64,000 bases of DNA. Origin: Adineta ricciae. Its lineage: Eukaryota > Rotifera > Eurotatoria > Adinetida > Adinetidae. Where the stretch lies: assembly GCA_905250025.1 (NCBI GenBank), contig CAJNOJ010000155.1, positions 9,912-73,911 of the forward strand. The letters are read 5' to 3'. Below, one piece after another: positions 11,499-23,052 of this stretch. The translations under genes were made by a program, and so were the position numbers. The notes under the pieces were generated by a model. That model was not told the DNA's origin. It made no database searches and saw nothing but the letters and a program-made list of their open reading frames with translations. How positions within the stretch are numbered: the first letter of the stretch is position 1; each line of letters opens with the position of its first letter.

Positions 11499-12223
11499 GA
11501 TTGAACTTTTCGACTTTTCTTACGTCGATCTACAATTAAAAAAGAAAAGTAAAAATCATCTATGAATAAATTTATCAAGTCCTCAGATCTCATAATCAGA
11601 CATCATACGAGCCCACATACACAAGACGACTGAACTGCTACTTAAGTTCAAAACAGAAAAGCCTGAAAGCTCTTTTTGTTTTGTATTAAGAGATAAACTG
11701 ACGATTAAGTAGTTGTTCGTTCGTCTCACGTTTTGATTGCTCTTCAATCGTCATCTATCATCATTGGACTATTTTAAAAACAAATAACGATTATATCTGC
11801 ATCAGTCGAATTCAAAATTCTTTCATAGTTATTCAGACTAATCTGTCTTAAATAAATTAACATCATCTGCAGATTTTTAACAAAAAAAAATGCTCGACAA
11901 AGCATTAGAATAGAAAAGTATACAAAAAAAATGGAAACTGTTTATGTGAGAAATACTCGACCAATGGTAAATTGCGGACTGATTGTCTACTTGATCTGAT
12001 TTGAGTAGAAGAGTTCGGTAGGGACGAGATTTTTTAAAGAAAACAAACAGAAAAAAGTGTTTTTTATTTCAATTAATTTCGAAAAATACTTCCTATTTAA
12101 AAGAATTCTTTTCATTGGACGAGATTTAACCAGTCAGACACACGATGAATCATACTACGAAGAAGAGAGATGTTTTACCAGTTGGGTAAATGAGTCGAAT
12201 ATAACATTCTATATTTTGAGAGA
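11499..12223. other. Divergent promoter region between eL13 and anoctamin-10
   Basis: It separates the starts of two divergent genes. It contains A-runs, a likely 5'-UTR splice acceptor for the L13 transcript near 11531, and a plus-strand frame from 12057 that precedes the anoctamin start but lacks similarity to it. No other element was recognised. Confidence 0.5.
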
Positions 12224-14941
12224 ATGTCAACAGCATCGAATGCAAACTTTGAACCTCTTGTGGTTCTACACTTTTCGAATGCTACACCTGCTGCAACAAA
12301 AGAATGGGTTATTAATCGATTAACTGCTAGTCAAAATGACAATGACGGTGCTGATTTACTTGTCCGATATGATCCTGATCCGGAAAGTCATGTAAGCGTT
12401 GAATCTCCTTTTGTTTTCTTATGAAATTGCTCGATGGATTCTTTTCCAATAGAATAATATTCTTTTAATTGGTGCTACACTTCATCGTTTATTAGTGGGT
12501 GCTGAAGAATTACGAATGAAGAAACCTTATAAGAACAAAGCTTTACGTGAATTTCTCATTTCGGATATTAATCATTTTGATAATTCACGTAAATTTATAA
12601 ACTTGTGTATGTTAGGAATGAAATGTTCTTGTTTTATTAGAAAATCATGATAGTTTCCTATTGAAATCTGAAAAACAAAGAATTATTTGGGAAGAAATTC
12701 AGATTCTTCGCCCAGCCAAGGACGAAAATTTCGTTCCAGGTGTCCCTACCAAAGCCATAACGCACGAAAATGACACTGTCCGTACGTAAAACCAACTGAG
12801 AAATCAGAAAAGCCATACAATAAAAACTCTTCATTTATTTCTAGTTAATCTTCTGGACAGTCTCGATTTTCTCGTCAGTGCGTTTCCGTTACATGATAAA
12901 GAAGACATCAAATTAATTGAACGTGATTGGTTTATGTCCAAAGATGCTTTATTTAAATCACAAGATATTCGTAAGACATTCTTCAAACAAAACAACGAAC
13001 ATATTTGTAATTTTTTGAAGATAAAGTTCGAAATTATTTTGGTGAGAATGTTGCATATTACTTCGCATTCTTGGAATTTTACACCAAAGCACTTATACCG
13101 ACTGCTTTACTTGGTAAAAGTTATTATATATTTGTTTTCTAATAGAATGTTTTCCGTTCGTAGGTCTTGTTGTAAGCTTTTGGCCAAGTTCAGATTTTTT
13201 CAAATATTCATTATTCTGTATTTTCAATGTTATTTGGTGGAGTGTATTCGTATGTTGATCGTTGTCAATCGGTTTTAGAGTGAAATAACCACTGTTTTCC
13301 ATTCAGATCGAGCGATGGAAACGTTTAAGTATCAAACTTGCTTATGAGTGGGGTACAATGGATTTACAAATCTTTGAACGGCCTCGATCCCTCTATCACG
13401 GTGACTTACAACTTTCACCCATAACAAATCAAAAAGAACGTCGATATCCGAAGTAAGAACGTTCATGATGATATTCAGTACATATTGAATGCTTTCCTAC
13501 ATTATTCAGATGGAAACGGACATTAAAGAAATATTTGGTCACCTATCCAATAGTTATGTTGTGTTTGGCTTTGTCATTATGGATCTATTTTGCTTATTAT
13601 GCTGTTCAACAGAAAACGGATAAAAGATATCCATTGGAGGCGACCGCAATTCTTCCGACGGCGAAGTTAATGCGCATGGTTCCATCAACTGGATATTCGT
13701 TGTTGATTATACCAATGAATCTCATTTATAAAAAATTAGCTATATTCATGACAAATTATGGTAGAGGACTCTATGAAATCGAGAATATATGTTTTTATCT
13801 TGAACTTCGTTTTCGTTTAGAGAATCATCGTCTTCAAACGAGTTATGAAAATAATCTAACATCGAAATTGTTTGTTTTCTATTTCATAAACTGTTTCATT
13901 GGACTTTTCTATGAAGCGTTCTTCAATGCAAATTACGGCAACGTCGCTCAAGTAAATATCAGCAGAGTTTTCTTGTATCGAAAAGGAATATTGATGGATA
14001 TTTTAGTTACTAACAGTGTTCGTCATCATCAACGCAATTTTGTTAAAGTTCACAGAACAGATTGGACCATACATATTCAAACGTGTTAAAAAGAATCAAT
14101 TAACTCGACGAGGTTCTGTTGATGTCAAAGTGAGCGACGCAGTGAAACAAGCGAAAACATTGACACCTTTCGAAGTAATTTAAAATAGTCTTCAATTAAC
14201 GATCGTTTCTCATTCGATTTGTTTTTAGGGAACCTATACAGATTATTTGACTATCTTTGAACAATATGGTTATGTCGCTTTGTTTTCCGCCGTACGTTCA
14301 ACTTGTCTTTCAATTATGAATAAAATTTTCGCCCTTTCAGGTATTTCCTTGGGTGACAATTTGCGCATTGATTAACAATATCTTTGAACTTCGTGCTGAT
14401 GCTTTCAAATACTGCTATGTTTATCAACGTCCATTTGCTCAACCAGCGTGGAATATCGGTTCGTAAAACCATCCATTTTCTTTCGAATCTAATCGATGAT
14501 ATTCAATTGAAGGAAGTTGGCATTATGCCTTCGATATTTTAAGTTCAGTAGCCATTGTTACAAACACAGCTCTGATCGCCATGCAACCTTCAGTTCGACA
14601 ATACTTCTCATCATATACTGATGCTGAGTATATTCTATTCTTCGTCGCTGCTGAAGTAGGTCGATTCGATTTCGTTATTAAAAATTATAGCTTTTGACTT
14701 TTTTTCCTTCTAGCATGTTCTTCTTGCTTTGAAATTTGCGATTAGCTTTGCTATACCAGACATACCACATGAGGTTCAAATTGCAAAAGCGAAGAATCTC
14801 TATGAATCTAATATGGCATTAAGACATGAAGTAAGATTTACTATCGAGTTGTTTTGTATTTTGGTTAAGAGAAATACTTCTCTGTCTTTTTAGCGTGAAC
14901 GAAAAGCTTTGAAAGCTCAAGAATCATTACGAAAGAATTAA
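12224..14941 (+). CDS. ANO10: Anoctamin-10-like membrane protein (TMEM16 family)
   Basis: About a dozen exons. The start MSTASNANFEPLVVLHFSN precedes ATKEWVINRLTA, as in animal ANO10 (PLVVIEL..TKEWLKNRI). Further matches run in order: HRLLVGAEELRM, EEIQILRPAKDENFVPGVP, SAFPLHDKEDIKLIERDW, NYFGENVAYYFAFLEFYTKA, TMDLQIFERPRSLYHG, TYTDYLTIFEQYGYVALFSA, NNIFELRADAFKYCYVYQRP, AAEHVLLALKFAISFAIPDI and a short charged tail ending ESLRKN. Anoctamins have ten transmembrane helices and act as ion channels or lipid scramblases; the ANO10 group is mostly intracellular. The glutamate and aspartate in NNxxExRxDA correspond to a calcium-site helix in the family. The intron at about 13951-14035 must be removed to recover the segment VIINAILLKFTEQIGPYIF. 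Confidence 0.9.
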
Positions 14942-15351
14942 TTTAAAGTCTTCCTCTACATTCAGTTAAGTTTCCTCATGACAAATCTAATTAGTTGTCC
15001 TCATAATCAACCAGTCAATAACCCAGCATCTTTCGTCCTTGCATATATCTACGATCTGCCATTTTCTTCAATTCTTCCGTGTCAGATGTATATATCAAGC
15101 CTATTTCTGCTTACTTCTGGCGCGAATATTTTGGTCGGTGAATCGGTAATATTAATCGCTTTTCTATACACTATAGATTTTGTTTTCAAATAAACCAGCT
15201 TAGTTACAATTGTATTCATCATTTCTTATCTCTATAAAAAAAAAGGTAGACCAATTCTTGAGGAGGATCCGATCAATGTCAAAACACTGACATCATCTAA
15301 ACTTTCTTTTTTTTCCGGATCGATGTACTTGCGGAAAAATCAAACAAAATT
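14942..15351. other. Intergenic, convergent 3' flanks
   Basis: It lies between the stops of anoctamin-10 (plus) and the small membrane protein (minus). A 71-codon plus-strand frame here has no family features. No gene seen. Confidence 0.5.
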
Positions 15352-15720
15352 TTAATATTCCAATGTGATCTTCTCGGTTAAAGGGTCAACTATCTCCATA
15401 TCAGGTACAATCGTGCTTTGGTCTATGGCGCTTGGTACCGAATCAATAACAGATATCGTTCTTCTCTGTAAATGCTGATGTCGATGTGAGCTGTGGTCAA
15501 TGATATCGTTAGATATGACTGTTATGCCTTGTTTCTGCTGAGTATCTGGTAAATCATCAACATCGATAACGGTACTTGATAATTGACTGGAAAACACATT
15601 TGTAGATACTTTGCCTCGCTCGGTTCTCTTAATAAAAGTATACGCCATGATAAGACCAAGTGCAACAATGAGAGTAATAACAGCTAATATAGAAAGAGTT
15701 AGAGTAAGAAACGTTGTCAT
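15352..15720 (-). CDS. Small single-pass membrane protein, family not recognised
   Basis: An uninterrupted frame of 122 codons from the ATG at 15720 (MTTFLTLTLSILAV). One strongly hydrophobic helix (roughly residues 4-28, through LIVALGLIMAYTF) is followed by KRTERGK, so the N-terminus could be outside and the C-terminus inside. The rest is polar with Ser/Thr/Asp, a short histidine cluster (SSHRHQHLQRR) and a C-terminal acidic segment. The open frame extends 12 codons upstream to a TTG, so an unseen 5' exon is possible. No domain is recognised and no function is claimed. Confidence 0.5.
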   Translation of the reverse strand: MTTFLTLTLSILAVITLIVALGLIMAYTFIKRTERGKVSTNVFSSQLSSTVIDVDDLPDTQQKQGITVISNDIIDHSSHRHQHLQRRTISVIDSVPSAIDQSTIVPDMEIVDPLTEKITLEY

Positions 15721-16267
15721 TGTTTTCGATTCGAAAACTAAAGGTATTGAATTCAACCATTCATAAACAATTTTCTGTTCACGAATGATAAAAGACGAAA
15801 TAAAGCACCATAACGCGCGTTTGTTCTAAAAATATTCTATTTTGTCCTTAACCTATGTTCATGGCAAAAAAAGAATATTTCACTAATGAATTCTAATGTC
15901 TGTATTCATCAAAAAATGAATATTTGAAAACTTTCTATTGAATTGCTTGAAAAGTCATTTGTAATTCCATTCATCGACGAATGTATTTAAGATGTCATTG
16001 AATAAAACAATCGAAATATATTTGATATTCATCCATTCATTAGTAGCCATAAAGAACAAAGAATATACACTTTGTGCTTGAAAATAAAAATTAACTACTA
16101 AGAAGAAGACAACAAAGTGATCGACAACAGCAAAGAGAAAACAACAAGAACAACAACAAATAAAGAACGAAAGAAAGAATATGTTTATTATGTATATAAA
16201 CTCATTGAGATGGACGGATTGATTGATCTTGAAAGTAACTTCGTAAATCTTCGTTTCATTTCGAATA
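15721..16267. other. Intergenic or POU4 3' flank
   Basis: AT-rich sequence between two minus-strand genes. It includes an A/C-rich low-complexity run (about 16108-16165) that would be a U/G-rich 3'-UTR of the POU4 transcript. No gene seen. Confidence 0.5.
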
Positions 16268-17803
16268 TTATGCCGATTGTCCAGCAGCGAATCTTAAACG
16301 TTTGTTTTTCTGTCGCTGATTGCAAAACCAAACCCGAACGACGTTTTTCTTCAGATCAAGTTTATCGGCGATTTGAGCGATACGTTCACCGCTCGGTCTT
16401 TGTTGTTGGATAAAACATGATTCAAGAAACCGTTTCTCTTGTGCTGCAATCGATGTACGCTTTCTTTTCTTATCAATTAAACTTCCTGTTGAACTTCCGT
16501 GTCCACTTGAACCACCAATCGATCCGTTTAATTCATCCTTCTTTCTTTGTCTCATTTCTGCTTCAGCGAATTCTAACCATGCTTGAAGAACTGGTTTCAA
16601 GGCAACCATATTGTTATGTGATAATGTAAGTGATTCAAATCGACAGATTGTTGATTGAGAAAGTGAACCTACGCCCGGCATTTTCAATTTAGATAATTGT
16701 TGTCCAACATCAGCTTGTGTGACACCTAATTTGATTCGTCGTTGTTTGAAACGTTCGGCAAATGTTTCCAGTTCGCGAGGATCAACATCGAGTTCATGAG
16801 CAGGCATAAGACCCGTGACAACACCATGATGATGCATGCCAACAACCATACCGGGCAAAACTCCAGCAGCAGCTGCTGCATGGTGATGTGCGACAGCCGC
16901 ATATTGATGTTGATAAAATGGATGTAAATCCGAAGATATGTGCGGATGATGATTGTGATGAAGATGATGATTATGTGAATTTTGGTCAGAAAGTAGATGA
17001 TTTTCCATATTTGAAGCGCCTGGATAAGCCACAGTAGAAGATGAGGATGAAGACGATGATGAAACAGTCGCCGGGCCTGATGAACAAGCGAACGGCGAAG
17101 GATAATAAAGTGCCGAGCTGGATTCGGGTTTTGTAAGAGCTTCAGCTTGACGAAGAAAATTATCATCAATAGTTGGACAGAATAAACTCTAGAACGAGTC
17201 AATTAAAGAGTTCGTCATAGTATTTATTAAACTTACATTGGGTTCAAATTTGAAATTATCACCAAAACAATTGGATTTTGACCACTAGAATAAATCAAAA
17301 TCTTTGATTTCCGATCGAACAAGAAAAGAAAGCTTAATTATGAAAATCTGATTGGCTCATTCGTCTATGTTAGTTTTCTTAATCCTTTCAATGTTCATTC
17401 AGAAGAAAAGAAATCTGTTCATCTCGTTTCCGATTACAAAAGAATGACAAAATATAGATAATCAACACCTTGATGCACCCTAGACACGTACAGACGAAAG
17501 ATGAGAACAAATCTAATTTTTACTTTTTCCCGTCTTTGCACTTACCGGTGTGCTTGGCATATATCGTCGATTATTATTCGATTCACTTGATGCTACTGCA
17601 ACAGCAGCAGCGCGATAGAAATTACTTGGTGAATATCGTCCCATGTTGACACTTGATACGTTCGAATTGGTAACTGTACTTGTCGTTGCTTGAGACGAGG
17701 GAAATGCTGAAGATGAGTTTAAAAATGCTAATTTATTTGCCGGCATGATAGGCGAGGATGATAACGGCGATGATTGGTCAATCGGTGATATACTTGTCAG
17801 CAT
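16268..17803 (-). CDS. POU4: Class IV POU homeodomain transcription factor (Brn-3/POU4)
   Basis: Three exons are visible. The last covers a His/Ala-rich region, the POU-specific domain (DPRELETFAERFKQRRIKLG, TQADVGQQLSKLKMPGVGSL, SQSTICRFESLTLSHNNMVA), a linker and the homeodomain (KKRKRTSIAAQEKRFLE, KLDLKKNVVRVWFCNQRQKN). SLFCPTIDDNFLRQAEALTK near 17180 corresponds to the N-terminal POU-IV box of Brn-3 proteins, which settles the class. A small exon, SKSNCFGDNFKFEPN, lies between introns. The 5' exon starts MLTSISPIDQSS at 17803. An alternative upstream exon (about 17833-17960) could splice over a 42-nt intron into the same frame, giving a longer N-terminus (NDKLNR joined to SISPIDQ). POU4 factors specify sensory neurons. 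The protein should act in the nucleus as an octamer-type DNA binder. Confidence 0.93.
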
Positions 17804-20173
17804 TGTCGATAATTGAAATCAATCAATAATTTACCTTCTATTTAACTTATCATTATTATTAACAATGAATTGATATAATTCTTTTTCCTTTTGTTCTGGT
17901 ACACTTGAATGATTATATGTCGATGATGATGTGTGTGTGTGTGTATATGCTCTAAATAATAAATAAATACATACATGGTTAAAAAAGCAAGGCATTCGAT
18001 CATAATAATTTATCAATATTCATTCCTTCATTCACTCACATCAGAGGAAAGAAAGATATAGAATCAACATGACTGGCTAGAAGAAGAGGTATTCTTCGTA
18101 GTGTTTTCCGTTGGCTGTGATGGAAATAAGAAAGGAGAAGAAGGAGAGAAAAGGTGTAGGTTGCTGGTAGGAGAGTTTTGTCTTCTCTTGATTCTTTTTT
18201 TTTCTTCTTTCTCATTTTCCATGATTCTCTATCTACTGCAACTTTCGTTCCGTGAGTGATTAGTGATAAATAAAATATGAGATACCGACCTTTTTCTTCG
18301 ATTAGTTATGAGATGGAAAAAGAAAACTTCCACCTGGAGAGAAAGGAAAAGAAACGCGAACGGAGAAATTCGCTCATTGGCTAATGAGATTCGTTATCCA
18401 CCAATGAAGAGAAGTGTTACAACATCTGTCTGTCATCTTTAACAGAGTAAAGAGAGAAGATTTCCCCAAGCGCAAACGACACGCAAGGCGACGATCACTT
18501 CTATCATTCAAGTATTATCTCTTGTTCGGTCCTTCTTCTTCTTCTCCTTTATTCTTGTTTTAATTCAATTGAACCTTAATTCATTGTCCAACAATGAGAG
18601 ATAGGTAGATATAAATAAGTTAATACTTGTAAAAGCTCATTTACACAAATGAGTGCTTCAATGCAATCAGCTATTCATTCTTCTTCTTCTCTTCGTCTAT
18701 GTTAAGTAAAGAATAGATGAACATCGAAAACAAAAGAAGAGATACGTATGTTTATTGCAAAAAAACCGCTTCTGACGAATCTTGATTGTTTCGTAGTATT
18801 TGATATTAAAAAACAAACGAGACGGATTCAGTTCTGTTTGATCTATTCGAGGTACCTGTTTCCCGTTTCTCATTAAATCATGTACATACAATCCTTGTAT
18901 ATTTGCCCCGAAGGCAACCACAAACATGCGCGTGGGGTGCGAAAAAAAGAAAACGACAGACAGAATCAATTTTTAATACATTGTTACGCATCAGATCGGA
19001 ATAAAGTAAAGGAAAATGTGTTTGCTCGAAGTAAACTAGTTTTGAACAGTTCGAGTCAACTGAGAAAAAATACCAGATGGATTTGTGATCTTTTCTTCTG
19101 TTTCTTGTCTGTCATGATGATGAGTGCAATACACCCACCCCGAAAATTTGTCACGTTACGAGCCGACTCAGTAATTCTTGCCATGCTACGTGTATGAATG
19201 ACATTGTCCGGTTGTGAGAGTATTCTCAGATGACACTTCAATGCATTGCTTATCATAATTGTTCAACCATATTGATTACCTTTTTCCTTCATTTTGTCGT
19301 TCCTGTTTTTCTTTCAGATAAGACACATAAGGTGGCTAGTTACTGAATTTCTTTTTCTTTCGATGTTGACATTCGGTGTTAAATGAAAAACTAAATCAAA
19401 AGATTATGCCAATCAGTTTTTCTTTCTGTCGGTAAATGGCTCGAAGCAATGAGAAAAAAACAAATCGTAGAAATAACATTTTTTTAGAAGAAAAAGATAG
19501 ATTTCGGAACAGATGGAAAAGAAAATGAACAAACTGTTACTCTCATCGATCACCTGTATTCAATAGCATAGACAATCATCGTTCCCTCGATGATTTACTT
19601 CGAGTTTTCTTTTTTTTTCACTAGTGACGTGAACAACAAGAGACACAGACAGAACAAGTGATGTATGTGTCAATCTCTCTCGGGAGCATTAAAAAAAGTG
19701 GAGGCGGACCTGAGTCATTCCATTGATTCGAGCTGATCGATTAGACAAGATAACAGATGGTAATCGGCAACGATACTAATGCACCTTTTTTCTTTCATTT
19801 GCTTGTTTTCTTTTTCGATGTGCACATCTCGTTGACGAGAAGGACAACAACAGTTATTATTCGGAGTAGGAATGTTAAAATTGTTCTTTGTCTCTTTCGT
19901 TGACCATCTGCTTAACTGTGAGACCACTTGGCGTGTCATGAAATGGGTTTTCTTATTTCCATATGGCAAGCATCGATATGCAATAAGAGAAATCTATTCA
20001 TTAATTGAAGAAAAAAAAAGACGAACGACTTCATTGAATCAGATGTCGTTAGTTTCTCTTTGAAAAGTTCATGGCAAACATATGCTGTCTCAGTTACCTC
20101 AGAAACTCATAGTAAAATGGCAAATTTATATAAACAGACTCGATCAGTGTAAATAAATCGATTGGAGAGAACG
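17804..20173. promoter_or_regulatory. Long gene-free region upstream of POU4; putative control region
   Basis: About 2.4 kb between the POU4 start (minus) and the DUF4709-like gene (plus), unusually long for this compact window. It contains a GT microsatellite (about 17929-17944), purine-rich runs (18120-18170) and pyrimidine-rich runs (18525-18550), and no frame with protein character beyond the possible POU4 5' exon. Developmental transcription factor genes usually carry such upstream regulatory DNA. Enhancer function is inference; no specific site is claimed. Confidence 0.4.
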
Positions 20174-21883
20174 ATGAGGTAAATCTACATGTGAAAGATC
20201 TTTGCGAATTGGAATATTTTCGTTGATTTTCATTAGTACGTTACCGTCGATTTCGGATAAAATTCATACTGGTCTTTATTGTACGGATTGTGCTTGTCAA
20301 ACTGAACGCGATGAAATTATTCAGCTGAGAAGTACGACTAAATTATTAAAAAATGTTCATCATGTATGGCGCTGGTTGTTTTTTTTCTAATAAAATATAC
20401 ATTTGCATCCAATTAGGAGATTGAATTAGTTAAAAATGAATTAACATTTACTCGGGATAGTTTACGATCGGCATTCTACGATGAATTGCAAACCAATGCG
20501 AAAACAATGTGAGAGACATATCTGATCACACCATTTTCATGTCTTTTCTCTCTTAAGATATTATCAATTGATTGATAAAATCGATGCACTCAGAGAAAGT
20601 CACCGAAAAGTAAGGAAAACAATTTTGAAGACAAAAATATTGTTCGGATGAGATTTTTTAGGCTTTAGAAACAATTCGACTGTCATATCGCAGCCAATTA
20701 CACGATTTTATCTCTCAAGCAAGAAATATTATCCAAGTAAAGTTATGGGAGAGTTGTTTGCCAGAAGAAAGTTTTGCTTTTTAGACCGAAAAGTCGTCGT
20801 CGTCGTCGGAATCAGCTGCAAATAAACAACGATCAAACGCTGAAAATCTTGAAAAAACTTTCTTTCAGCAAGCAGCTATCAAAGGTTATGAAACAGAAAT
20901 CAATAATTTAAAACTGGAAATCGAACAGCTCCGAGAAACCTCCCAAGTACGAATACGAAACATTTTCTTTATTTGAACCTATTGTTCGTTGCTTTAGCAT
21001 GAAATTAAACTAGCAACATCGTTTCTTAACGACGAAAAAAGCCGTTTAAGTAAAGAATTAGCCATTGCCAATCAAACACTAAACCATCTAGAAGAAACGT
21101 TGACAAAACGAGATGAACAAATCCGAGATTTGAGTGAGATTTCCGTCAAAATGCATTCGCTAATTCAAATTTCCTTCGTTCACAGAGTATGATCTATCTT
21201 CGCTTCAAAATAAGTTAAAAGAAGCAACAAAGAAAGCTGCAGTGCGTGAACCGGAACCTCCACCGAAACCTCCAACGCAGACACGTTTGGTACAAACGGA
21301 CCCGTGGAAACCACCCGCTCCGCCAGTAAGTTCGACGCCGCAAAAGGAAGTTCTCATTATGAAAAAACCAACTGTCATCACACTCGAGCCGGAAAATGAA
21401 ACTCGATCAGCGATGGAAAAACTCGAAGAAAAGTACGAAGAAATTATCCGAGAAAAAGACGAACAAATTCAAGATCTATTACAAGAAGTACAAATAAACT
21501 TTGTCGACAAATTGAATCATAATTTTCATTCTTAGATCAATTCACAACCGAAAATTTCGGTCCAAAATTCAAGAATTGAAAAGCATACAAATACGGAAGA
21601 ACGTCATCGGAATGATTTAAAACGGTATATGACTCTTTTATGTGGTTAGAAAAACAGAGTTCGCCTGTTCTTTCAGATATGCGGAAAAACATCGACATGA
21701 AATTCAAATGTGGGAGACGAAATATGACATCCTTCATCGAAGGTACTTGACACTTATTGTTCTGCTCGGATAGAACATTGTTTTGTTTTGTTTCATAGTA
21801 TGATGGCTCTTCGTGATGAGATGTATACACGACAAACACGAGTCCGCGAACGATTCAATGATAAACCCGCTGTTTCCACATGA
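20174..21883 (+). CDS. Coiled-coil protein, C10orf67/DUF4709-like
   Basis: Many short exons. The first exon supplies only ATGAG; after an intron (donor GTAAATCT, acceptor CATTAG) the frame reads MSTLPSISDKIHTGLYCTDC followed by ACQTERDEIIQLRSTTK. The pattern of a CTDxAxQT motif, then ELTFTRDSLRSAFYDELQTN and SHRKALETIRLSYRSQLHDF, recalls the DUF4709 domain of C10orf67-type proteins. The middle and C-terminal parts are heptad-rich (EKTFFQQAAIKGYETEINNL, EKLEEKYEEIIREKDEQIQD). They are interrupted by a proline-rich insert (PEPPPKPPTQTRLVQTDPWK). The end is RERFNDKPAVST. Family assignment is from remembered motif similarity and is moderate; the coiled coil itself is clear. C10orf67-type proteins are poorly characterised. 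Confidence 0.55.
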
Positions 21884-21929
21884 AACTGACGTTTAATCTT
21901 TTTATAAAATCTTTGTCAGATAGATTTTT

Positions 21930-22297
21930 TTATTCATCCTTCTCTTTTTCAACTTTTCTTTGTCTTTGAACAACAATAAACGAACACAGATGATCCGTTC
22001 GTAAGAGATATTCACAATCTTTTGTTTTCAAGCGCAGTTCAATTAGTTCTTTCAAACCCAAATGATGAATTGTTCGTTTGATCCGTTCGATAAACGGCTG
22101 CAGCTGTGTTACTAAGTTCTTCGTATATTCTTCATCAAATGTCGTCCGAATAGGAACACCTATGGTTATTTGTCGAAAAACTCATTATCTTTCCTAGTAT
22201 TGCAGAGCCTACCAGTCGATGTCATGCATAGATAACCTTCAACATGCTGAAGTGCTTGTATTCGATCAAGTGTAAGTTGAATTTCTCTCAATGCCAT
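21930..22297 (-). CDS. DYNLRB: Roadblock/LC7-type dynein light chain
   Basis: Two exons joined over a roughly 50-nt intron (donor GTAGGCTC, acceptor CCATAG) give about 104 residues: MALREIQLTLDRIQALQHVE, GYLCMTSTG, VPIRTTFDEEYTKN, LVTQLQPFIERIKRTIHHLG, LIELRLKTKDCEYLLRTDHL, CSFIVVQRQ and a charged tail. The order of helix, strand GYLCMTSTG-VPIRTTFD, long helix, LRLKTKDCEYLL and FIVVQ matches DYNLRB (GIIVVNTEGIPIKST, LRIRSKKNEIMV, YFLIVIQ). Roadblock light chains dimerise and bind the dynein intermediate chain. Divergence from the human sequence is high, so it could be an axonemal or other roadblock paralogue. Confidence 0.82.
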
Positions 22298-23052
22298 CTA
22301 TTGATTAGAGAAAGTGTGTACTACAACAAATTATCAATGAAAACTATTGGCGCGTGGCGGGAGAGATCACAGAATTGAATTAGTTAATCTGCAGAAGAAA
22401 ATCGCAGTTATTAATGTTTTCTTTTTCGATCAACGTTTGTATGCTTGTTCTGACAGTCGACAGAATATCTCCCTCGTTTTCACATTTACTATGTTGTGGA
22501 TGTTGTTTGCTCTTCTTTTGCTGCTTCTCTTCGTTTTCTTTTTCTTCTGCTTCTCGGAATCGAGTTTTTCTGCCGTCTTTTTTTGTTGTTGTTATAAGCT
22601 TCGCATTCGATTTGGTTTTAGGCATGCGCATATACAGAACGTAACACACACACACATCTAAAGATAGAGAACTAGTCGGAAAATGCAATTTTCTCTTCTT
22701 GGGTTTCCTCTTTTTTCCTCTTTTCTGCTGCTAGTTGTGACGATAGATCGCATGCAGAACATAATACATTACAACGACAACGGCACTGACGGCAGTGAGC
22801 CGAAAAAAAAGAAAGTAGAATGAAAAGAAGAATAAGAAGAGCGGATGTACGAGAACTGAACGCACTGTTAACAATCAGCAATAGTGGGACGGAATATGAT
22901 AAAGGTTGTCTATAAAGACAAAATTAATAGAAAAGGTACGGAAAAACAACAATCACGCATACACATTCGTCCAATATTATCTCTTCTCTCACAATCTTCT
23001 TCTTCTTCTTCATTATATTAATAGATACTTCAGTGACAAAATTCATACAACT
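22298..23052. other. Divergent promoter region of roadblock light chain and GABBR1
   Basis: It lies between two divergent genes. It contains pyrimidine-rich blocks (22510-22600), a short CA repeat near 22645 and a CTT run near 22996. Both strands carry low-complexity frames here, which I consider non-coding. Confidence 0.45.

Noticed and set aside
18880-19197. 105-codon frame in the POU4 upstream region
   Set aside because: Protein composition is random-like and the minus strand has an equally long frame.
22347-22688. Overlapping frames on both strands between the roadblock light chain and GABBR1
   Set aside because: Low-complexity sequence in a divergent promoter region, no domain.
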